Position numbers and translations under genes: made by a program
IMG/VR virus record: IMGVR_UViG_3300042922_000152
Span: 1-64,000 of that record
Source of the DNA: a virus
Length of the DNA stretch: 64,000 nucleotides
Reading direction: 5' to 3' (one strand)
Part shown: piece after piece, positions 59,183 through 64,000 of the stretch
Position numbering within the stretch: position 1 is the stretch's first letter
Layout of the letters: the number at the start of each line of letters is the position of its first letter
Notes under the pieces: model-generated
What the model was told of the DNA's origin: nothing
Database searches by the model: none
The model's input: the letters and a program-made list of their open reading frames with translations, nothing else

Positions 59183-59617
59183 ATGGGAGATATGGCGGAT
59201 TACTATCTTGATCTGGCGATGAACGCTTACGGTCTTGACGTAAACGACGAATGGCAAGGACGCTCATACAGCAGAAAGCATAAGACAAGGACGCACTACA
59301 CGCAGTATCGAAAGCCTGAAAAGAGTAATAAGCCCACGGTACAATTTCTCAAATTGCGGGATAATCCTAAGCTCTGGATAAACGCAGAAGGTGACATTAT
59401 TCACATTTACGACATGGACAGCAAACACCTGTTCAACTGCGTGAGACTTATTGAACGGCGTGAGCAAGAGCAGAAAGGAAATCCTCCTCCTGTATATGCG
59501 GAAATGATTAAGGAGCTGGTGAAGCGCGGCGTCATCACAGAACGCTATCAGCAGCAATCCTACATGAGAAAAAGCTTGAATGTGGAGGTAAACCTAAATG
59601 CGATTTACAATGACTGA
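59183..59617 (+). CDS. Hypothetical protein of the modification operon (144 aa)
   Basis: AAAGGAGGC precedes the ATG. The N-terminal half is basic and Tyr/Arg/His rich (GRSYSRKHKTRTHYTQYRKP), the middle has strands (FLKLRDNPKLWINAEGDIIH), and a helix with VYAEMIKELVKRGVITERY ends it. No family was recognised. It lies between the ATPase and methyltransferase genes, overlapping the latter by 20 bases, so it probably shares their task, perhaps DNA contact or substrate hand-over. Confidence 0.65.
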   Translation: MGDMADYYLDLAMNAYGLDVNDEWQGRSYSRKHKTRTHYTQYRKPEKSNKPTVQFLKLRDNPKLWINAEGDIIHIYDMDSKHLFNCVRLIERREQEQKGNPPPVYAEMIKELVKRGVITERYQQQSYMRKSLNVEVNLNAIYND

Positions 59618-60626
59618 TTTATTTTGTGGCTCTGGTATAGGTGCGATAGGTTTTCTCGCAGCAGGTTTTGATATTAACTATGCTCTTGATTTTAATGAAT
59701 ATGCGGTGAATACTTACAACCTGAATCACGCTGGTAAACACGCATTCAAGGCTGATGTGCGCGAGCTTGTATCAAGTGACCTGCCTGATAATGACATTAT
59801 CTCGGGAGGTTTTCCTTGTACCCCCTTTTCACTCGGAGGCAGCAACAGAGGCGAGAATGACGAGCGCCTTGGCAATCTTGGTTATCACTTCTTCAGGATG
59901 ATACAGGTCAAGAAGCCTATGGCCTTCATCGTTGAGAATGTCGAAGGCCTGACGAATGGGCGACACGTAAGATTCTTTCACTCGCTCATTGGTTGGCTTG
60001 AAAGTGCTGGCTACAATGTCGCTTTTCGTGTCGTCGATTGTTGGGACTATGGCGTACCACAGACACGAAATCGTGTGTTTATCGTAGGTATTCGCAAAGA
60101 CCTTGGCAAGCATTTTGTGTTCCCTGAAGTGCTGCCTATTCATGAACGTCCTACGATGCGTCAAGCGATATCTGACCTTCCTTTTCATCCTGAAGGCAGT
60201 AACATCCGCAATCATGTACGCTTTGTGCGTGGCTTCTCCTCGCGTTCTGCAATGATGAACAGGCAGCGCACATGGGACGAACCATCGTATACCATAGTCA
60301 GCAATCCTCGTCACCTTCCTTTGCATCCTGAGCCAGCAGGCTACGACTTCAGGCACAGAAGCATTGAGCAGATACATGAGGACGAGAAGAACCATATTAT
60401 TCGCAGGCTTACAGTTAGAGAATGTCTGCGCCTTCAGTCTGTACCTGATTGGTACTACTTCCCCGATATACCTGGGCGCAAGCTGAACGGCATCCTTGAG
60501 AAGCAGCATGAACGCTGTTCCGGTATTCCTCCCATCGTTGCTGAAAAGCTTGGTAAGCGCCTGATTGACACACTGACAGGCGACTTTCAAGAACCGCCTC
60601 GACAGAAAAAACTTTTCTCCATTTAA
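59598..60626 (+). CDS. DNA cytosine-C5 methyltransferase with altered motif X
   Basis: Motif I is DLFCGSGIGAIGF (7-19), motif IV GGFPCTPFS (70-78, Cys74 nucleophile), motif VI IVENV (111-115), motif VIII QTRNR (155-159) and motif IX RRLTVRECLRLQ (269-280). Motif X, usually QIGNAVPP, reads ERCSGIPP (305-312): the near-invariant Gly-Asn is Cys-Ser, with Arg306 beside it. That Asn lines the SAM pocket, so the cofactor may differ. The short C-terminal tail RQKKLFSI is clamp-motif-like. The target sequence cannot be read from the protein. Confidence 0.9.
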   Translation: MRFTMTDLFCGSGIGAIGFLAAGFDINYALDFNEYAVNTYNLNHAGKHAFKADVRELVSSDLPDNDIISGGFPCTPFSLGGSNRGENDERLGNLGYHFFRMIQVKKPMAFIVENVEGLTNGRHVRFFHSLIGWLESAGYNVAFRVVDCWDYGVPQTRNRVFIVGIRKDLGKHFVFPEVLPIHERPTMRQAISDLPFHPEGSNIRNHVRFVRGFSSRSAMMNRQRTWDEPSYTIVSNPRHLPLHPEPAGYDFRHRSIEQIHEDEKNHIIRRLTVRECLRLQSVPDWYYFPDIPGRKLNGILEKQHERCSGIPPIVAEKLGKRLIDTLTGDFQEPPRQKKLFSI

Positions 60627-60664
60627 GACTTGCTTAAAAAGCAAGTCTTTTTTCTTATATAACG
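60625..60664 (+). promoter_or_regulatory. Nested terminator-promoter, copy 10
   Basis: AAGACTTGC (60625-60633) pairs with GCAAGTCTT (60641-60649). CTTAAAA (60633-60639), 16 bases, TATATAACG (60656-60664). The stem begins at the methyltransferase stop codon. Confidence 0.9.
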
Positions 60665-60693
60665 AGTATCAGACAAGAAAGGAAGTAGAAAGT

Positions 60694-61230
60694 ATGGACG
60701 TAAGATTTCAAGTAACTACTGTTGTTGGTGAAACTCGCAAGGAAATTGACTTTTCGCTGGATCGGGCAGATGAAGTGCAGAAGTGGGCGTTAATCTGCGG
60801 CATGTTCGAAGTTCTTGGCGTGAACGTGCCTGAAGTGTTTACGACGTATGAAAGGATTGGTAAGGCGTACAAGGACTTCTTTGACCAAGTTAGACCTGAA
60901 GAACCTAAAGTTATCACTGTTGAGGCAAGCGCCGTTACAAACGTGCCTATAATGACCTCGCCACCTGTCAAACACATGCATCACAGCATCAGTCAACATG
61001 ATATAGACGCGCTCAAATATGCTATGCAAGGCGGCGAAGTGACATACAAGTGCCGCGTATTCTGTGACTGTGTATCTTACTCACAAGTTACATACATTGC
61101 ACAACACACCAAGAGCGTTAACTGTCCTTCATGTGGTAAAAAGCTTCGCGTCTATCAGACGATGGACAAGTTCCTTGAGCCTGACAAATTCGGCAATTAT
61201 TTCAGGGCAAAGCCTGCAATTACTGATTAA
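60694..61230 (+). CDS. Zinc-ribbon-like hypothetical protein (178 aa)
   Basis: The C-terminal part has KCRVFCDCVSY and NCPSCGKKLRVY, two Cys pairs that fit a zinc ribbon. The N-terminal 75 residues form a separate domain with strands then helices (EVQKWALICGMFEVLGVNVP). It leads an operon of small genes, several also Cys-rich. A nucleic-acid role is plausible. Confidence 0.65.
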   Translation: MDVRFQVTTVVGETRKEIDFSLDRADEVQKWALICGMFEVLGVNVPEVFTTYERIGKAYKDFFDQVRPEEPKVITVEASAVTNVPIMTSPPVKHMHHSISQHDIDALKYAMQGGEVTYKCRVFCDCVSYSQVTYIAQHTKSVNCPSCGKKLRVYQTMDKFLEPDKFGNYFRAKPAITD

Positions 61231-61244
61231 AGGAGGAATGACAA

Positions 61245-61367
61245 ATGCGTTGGGTATTTCATCAGTCTCATGGACGTATTTACGCCGTATCTGTGTATGC
61301 GCGTAAGGACGCCTTGCCGGAGTACATGACACTCGAAGAGTTTCGCGCCTTCAAGCGCGGCTCCTGA
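61245..61367 (+). CDS. Hypothetical protein (40 aa)
   Basis: AAAGGAGGAATG precedes the ATG. The peptide MRWVFHQSHGRIYAVSVYAR has strands, then a helix LEEFRAFKRGS. A strong site and tight packing support expression. Function unknown. Confidence 0.55.
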   Translation: MRWVFHQSHGRIYAVSVYARKDALPEYMTLEEFRAFKRGS

Positions 61368-61384
61368 AAAGGTGGTGACAGATA

Positions 61385-61579
61385 ATGTTGGTATTATCGT
61401 GTGAAGTTTGTACATCCCCGCTCACTTTAGAACAAGGTACGGAGCGTGACCTGCTCAAAGCTGCCAACATCATCTGTCCTGTCTGTCAGCAGCGCTCGCC
61501 TATTCCGAACAGCCTGAAAGCCTTCATCAAGAAAAACTATCGTGTACCAAGAAAGGTGGAAAAAGATGGGTCCGAGTGA
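61385..61579 (+). CDS. Small zinc-binding protein (64 aa)
   Basis: CEVC (6-9) and CPVC (about 31-34) form a likely rubredoxin-like zinc knuckle; a basic tail follows (KKNYRVPRKVEKDGSE). AAAGGTGGTGAC precedes the ATG. Its end overlaps the MazG-like gene. Confidence 0.65.
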   Translation: MLVLSCEVCTSPLTLEQGTERDLLKAANIICPVCQQRSPIPNSLKAFIKKNYRVPRKVEKDGSE

Positions 61580-61979
61580 ACTTCCTGCAAGTCAGTTGTC
61601 TGACGCTGAACTCATTGCCGAGTTCGAACTCGCTTGTCGCGGTGGTGATCATGAATTTGCTCCCGAATATCGCGCTGAACTCTCTGAGCGCCTTTCTAAG
61701 CGCGCTTATGACGCTGACCTGTATCAGCAGCTTAAAGAGGCGCCCCTGTACGCAGCAGTCATTCAAAGGCTTGTAGCGCAGCAGGAAAAAGGTATCAAGA
61801 AGTACGGTGCGCTGCTCAGTGGGAAGACCTATTCCGTAGACGAGTATATCGAACACGTACAGCAGGAACTCACTGACGCGCTCGTGTACTTCGAAGGCCT
61901 GAAGCAGCAGCTTGAACAGCTTAATAGCAGCAGACTTCCAGTGTATTTACAGTTTCCTAATTGGGTTCCGAATGATTGA
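61566..61979 (+). CDS. MazG-like / dNTP pyrophosphohydrolase-like protein (137 aa)
   Basis: RLVAQQEKGIKKYGALLSG then DEYIEHVQQELTDALVYFEG is the pattern of phage all-alpha nucleotide pyrophosphohydrolases, with E-x2-E-x12-E-x2-D-type acidic helices. ATG 61566 has AAAGGTGG before it. A second MazG-like protein is encoded at 50745, so the phage may act on two nucleotides. Confidence 0.7.
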   Translation: MGPSELPASQLSDAELIAEFELACRGGDHEFAPEYRAELSERLSKRAYDADLYQQLKEAPLYAAVIQRLVAQQEKGIKKYGALLSGKTYSVDEYIEHVQQELTDALVYFEGLKQQLEQLNSSRLPVYLQFPNWVPND

Positions 61980-62181
61980 CGAGGACAATCCTGCCCCGCG
62001 GTACAAGCTGAAGACCTTTCAACGTATACGCCACACAAAGAACTCACGCCTACCTCATGCCTGCGTGTACTGCCTTCAGGTCATTCCTTCAGGCTCGAAC
62101 CTCATAGAAGTATCCGGCAAGAGCCTGAAGTTTTATTATTACTATGTATGTCGTGCATGTTGGGAGGAGGACGACATGTGA
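61972..62181 (+). CDS. Small zinc-binding protein (69 aa)
   Basis: CVYC (about 31-34) and CRAC (about 61-64) fit one zinc site around a Lys/Tyr-rich strand (KSLKFYYYYV). The start overlaps the previous stop (ATGATTGA) and has no clear site, so it depends on coupling. Confidence 0.6.
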   Translation: MIDEDNPAPRYKLKTFQRIRHTKNSRLPHACVYCLQVIPSGSNLIEVSGKSLKFYYYYVCRACWEEDDM

Positions 62182-62369
62182 GGTTTACACATCTGCATGG
62201 CCTGTCAGTAACCGAGTGCTTAGAGGTAGAGCAGCGCATTATAGAACTTATCCATAAGAAGCCGAAACGTAAGGTATTCTATTTTCAGCACAAGACGCAC
62301 AAGCTCTGCTGCTTTTCCGTAGGTGTGCAGCTTTGGGAAGTCGTGAAAGACGTATGGGAAGACTACTAA
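62178..62369 (+). CDS. Hypothetical protein (63 aa)
   Basis: GTG 62178 follows GGGAGGAGGACG and overlaps the previous stop. The protein is helical, then basic strands (KPKRKVFYFQHKTHKLCCF), and ends WEDY. Function unknown. Confidence 0.6.
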   Translation: MRFTHLHGLSVTECLEVEQRIIELIHKKPKRKVFYFQHKTHKLCCFSVGVQLWEVVKDVWEDY

Positions 62370-62381
62370 GGAGGAATCAAC

Positions 62382-62675
62382 ATGGAAGAACAACAAGGTC
62401 AAACTGAAGTCAAGAAGGAAGTTGTCGCGCTGCGTCCTGAAGTCGCATGGTTCGCTGAACAGATGGAACTCACGCTGCGCAAGAATGACGCCAAAGGCGG
62501 TTGGGTGTTCACTGACAATCAGTATCTCACGAACAAAATTCAGGAACACGCCGAGAAGATCGGCCTGACGCTTGAAGGAGGATTTCCTTCAGCAGTAATC
62601 CTTGAGTACGCTGTACACGCTGCGAATTATGCAATGATGGTAGGCGACAACGTAGCCGGACCGTACACAAGATAA
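62382..62675 (+). CDS. Conserved phage hypothetical protein (97 aa)
   Basis: VAWFAEQMELTLRKNDAKGG W, then YAVHAANYAMMVGDN, is a pattern seen in many phage and prophage small proteins of unknown role: Trp-Phe-Met helix, ND-x-KGGW loop and a closing helix with Asn. AAGGAGG precedes the ATG, and a terminator follows. Confidence 0.65.
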   Translation: MEEQQGQTEVKKEVVALRPEVAWFAEQMELTLRKNDAKGGWVFTDNQYLTNKIQEHAEKIGLTLEGGFPSAVILEYAVHAANYAMMVGDNVAGPYTR

Positions 62676-62679
62676 TAAT

Positions 62680-62708
62680 GAAGCGCCTCAAAAAAGAGGC
62701 GCTTTTCT
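62680..62708 (+). terminator. Terminator after the small-gene operon
   Basis: AAGCGCCTC (62681-62689) pairs with GAGGCGCTT (62696-62704) around six A, followed by TTCTT. Confidence 0.88.
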
Positions 62709-62720
62709 TCAAGAATTTTC

Positions 62721-62750
62721 TTGACATGTAAGTGTCAAAAATGATATATT
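62721..62750 (+). promoter_or_regulatory. Consensus sigma-A promoter with TTGACA-N6-TGTCAA operator
   Basis: TTGACA (62721-62726), 18 bases, TATATT (62745-62750). TTGACA-TGTAAG-TGTCAA (62721-62738) is an inverted repeat on the -35. It is the only perfect -35 with a near-consensus -10 in the window, so probably a strong early promoter under control. Confidence 0.82.
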
Positions 62751-62788
62751 ATATACATAAGGAACACACAAACGGAGGCGATTCACAA

Positions 62789-62971
62789 ATGACAAAAGCT
62801 TTTGAAAATATAGATGGTTTATTCGCTACAGCAAAGCAGCTAACTAATGAAATTTACGATTATGCTGAAGCCAATAACACATTAGAGTATGTAAAAGAAG
62901 CGGAGTCTACAGAAGGAATTTTGTGTAACGTGTACGCTGTAAACGGCGAGTATTACTATTCATTAGCATAA
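62789..62971 (+). CDS. Hypothetical early protein (60 aa), A/T-rich gene
   Basis: ACGGAGGCG precedes ATG 62789. The protein is acidic and helical (IDGLFATAKQLTNEIYDYAE) with strands at the end (NVYAVNGEYYYSLA). The gene is clearly richer in A/T than its neighbours and lies behind the best sigma-A promoter, as expected for a recently acquired or first-expressed gene. Confidence 0.65.
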   Translation: MTKAFENIDGLFATAKQLTNEIYDYAEANNTLEYVKEAESTEGILCNVYAVNGEYYYSLA

Positions 62972-62990
62972 CAAAAGGAGCGGATAAACA

Positions 62991-63158
62991 ATGAACCTGT
63001 ACTACATCACTTTCAAACTCGGAAGCCGGAGCATTAAAGTCACTCAACGGGCAATGAACAAGCAAGCAGCGATAGTGGCAGCAAAAGGCAAGTTGACTTG
63101 GAGAGAGCGTGACCGCATCACTGACATTGAGGTCATTGAAGACAAAAACAACATATAA
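62991..63158 (+). CDS. Hypothetical protein (55 aa)
   Basis: AAAGGAGCGG precedes the ATG. The peptide begins MNLYYITFKLGSRSIKVTQR, then a basic helix (NKQAAIVAAKGKLTWRERD) and ends in strands. The stop codon touches a UUCG hairpin. Function unknown. Confidence 0.6.
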   Translation: MNLYYITFKLGSRSIKVTQRAMNKQAAIVAAKGKLTWRERDRITDIEVIEDKNNI

Positions 63159-63224
63159 GGCCTTCGGGCCTCAAGTAATGCAGCCTACGGCGGTTCCAAG
63201 CCCGCGCAAATGCAGAGGACTTGA
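63158..63224 (+). ncRNA. Structured leader RNA with C(UUCG)G hairpin
   Basis: AGGCC-TTCG-GGCCT (63158-63171) forms a very stable tetraloop. TCAAGT (63171-63176) pairs with ACTTGA (63219-63224), enclosing GCGG/CCGC around TTCCAAGC. AATGCAG occurs twice inside. It is probably a 5' leader of the SprT-like gene; no tRNA fold fits. Confidence 0.4.
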
Positions 63225-63247
63225 AAATACAAAGGAGGAATTAACAT

Positions 63248-63955
63248 ATGACAACAGAAGTGATGACCTCGGACCTGCAAGTGCAAGGAACCCCTGAAGA
63301 GCAGCGCGTTTTCAACTCCGACGTGACAATTTCAGAACTGAACAGAGCTTACAGGCTGTTCAATGAACACATCTTCAATAACTACCTCGAAGACGCTTAT
63401 ATCATCGTCACAAGCACAGCGAAGCAGAAGGCAAATGGTTACTTCACTGTACAGAAGGTGTGGACAGACGTTGAGAATAAGATTGAACGTCACGAAATCG
63501 GTATCGGCGCTGAGTACATGAACAGACCTTTGCTCGAAATCATGAGAACACTGTTGCATGAAATGGTTCACCTGTACTGCGAGAGCAATGAAATTCAGGA
63601 TACATCCAGGCAGAATCGTTATCATAACAAGAAGTTCAAGAAGGCCTGCGAGGAAAACGGTATGTTCTATCCTGAAGGCTTCGTACCTGACGACAAGTAC
63701 GGATGGTCAGCAGCGCAGCTTACACCCGAGACTGTTGAACTCGTTAAATCCTGGGAGATCAATGAGGAGGCGTTCAAGCTGTACCGCAAGCGCTTCGACA
63801 CAGCGCCTAAAGGTGACGACGAGGAAGAGAAGAAGCCGCGCGTCCTGTTCAACATCAAGCACATGTGCCCCAAGTGCTTCGCAGAGTTCAAAGCGCCTGC
63901 GCCTCTCAACGTGACATGCAACGAGTGTGAAGAGGAATATCTGGTGATGGAATGA
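63248..63955 (+). CDS. SprT-like zinc metallopeptidase with C-terminal zinc ribbon
   Basis: LLHEMVHLY gives the HExxH site (His104, Glu105, His108); a later His-rich loop (RYHNKKF) supplies the third ligand. Cys207, 210, 224 and 227 (CPKC, CNEC) form a zinc ribbon as in SprT/Spartan proteins, which cleave proteins stuck on DNA. The N-terminal 25 residues are extra. AAAGGAGG precedes the ATG. It may clear DNA-protein crosslinks for replication. Confidence 0.88.
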   Translation: MTTEVMTSDLQVQGTPEEQRVFNSDVTISELNRAYRLFNEHIFNNYLEDAYIIVTSTAKQKANGYFTVQKVWTDVENKIERHEIGIGAEYMNRPLLEIMRTLLHEMVHLYCESNEIQDTSRQNRYHNKKFKKACEENGMFYPEGFVPDDKYGWSAAQLTPETVELVKSWEINEEAFKLYRKRFDTAPKGDDEEEKKPRVLFNIKHMCPKCFAEFKAPAPLNVTCNECEEEYLVME

Positions 63956-63965
63956 CAACAAAAAT

Positions 63966-63994
63966 AAGGCCTCCTTCTCAGGAGGCCTTTTCTT
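63966..63994 (+). terminator. Terminator after the SprT-like gene
   Basis: AAGGCCTCC (63966-63974) pairs with GGAGGCCTT (63981-63989), followed by TTCTT. Confidence 0.88.
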
Positions 63995-64000
63995 ATGCTT

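Noticed and set aside
63158-63228. tRNA-like segment with GGTTCCAA
   Set aside because: No seven-base acceptor stem, anticodon arm or CCA end can be formed around it.

Overview
The window is almost the whole of a tailed-phage genome. Every convincing long gene is on the + strand, packed with short overlaps and strong AGGAGG-type ribosome binding sites, with frequent GTG and TTG starts. The head and tail genes follow the order of the Bacillus defective phage PBSX (XkdF to XkdU families) and include a contractile sheath and a tube. The phage is therefore a myovirus of a Gram-positive host (Bacillota). No rRNA, tRNA, CRISPR array, insertion sequence, integrase or classical repressor was seen. 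The left end cuts into the small terminase gene, so some sequence is missing there.

Layout. 1-7.5 kb: packaging (TerS end, TerL), portal, minor head protein, XkdF-like protease/scaffold, major capsid protein. 7.5-12.1 kb: head-tail connectors, sheath, tube, and tail assembly chaperones expressed through a -1 ribosomal frameshift. 12.1-24.1 kb: tape measure, LysM protein, hub, gp25-like and J-like baseplate proteins, fibres, a four-FN3 tail protein and an SGNH esterase. 24.2-25.4 kb: holin and amidase. 25.4-30 kb: an actin-like ParM with a ParR-like ribbon-helix-helix protein, then two small membrane proteins and a VirD4/HerA-type ATPase, a plasmid-like maintenance or transfer block. 30-64 kb: replication, recombination, nucleotide metabolism, regulation and DNA modification.

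The replication set is unusually complete: DnaD-like initiator containing a candidate origin, DnaC-like loader, DnaB-like helicase, DnaG-like primase, SSB-like protein, family A polymerase with proofreading domain, its own beta clamp, and the three clamp-loader proteins gamma/tau-, delta- and delta-prime-like. RecA, a Cas4/RecB-like nuclease, two small resolvase-like nucleases, an SNF2 helicase, ThyX, dUTPase and MazG-like proteins accompany it. Three sigma-like proteins and a region-4-like protein suggest a phage transcription programme.

Two things stand out. First, ten intergenic sites share a rigid layout, CTTAAAA, 16 bases, TATATAACG. In most of them the CTTAAAA lies in the loop of a terminator hairpin whose 3' arm and U-tract fill the spacer, so terminator and promoter are nested. 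Second, four consecutive genes at 57.6-60.6 kb encode a CmoA-like (carboxy-SAM synthase family) protein, an asparagine-synthetase-like ATPase, an unknown protein and a cytosine-C5 DNA methyltransferase with an altered motif X. Together they suggest a pathway that puts a carboxymethyl- or amide-type group on cytosine.

How it fits together: TTGC-type sigma-A-like promoters, several with palindromes over the -10, probably start early expression. The nested promoters then drive replication, modification and regulatory operons, and one long transcript probably covers the head and tail genes. The ParMR pair and the lack of an integrase point to a phage-plasmid life style, but nothing in the window proves lysogeny.
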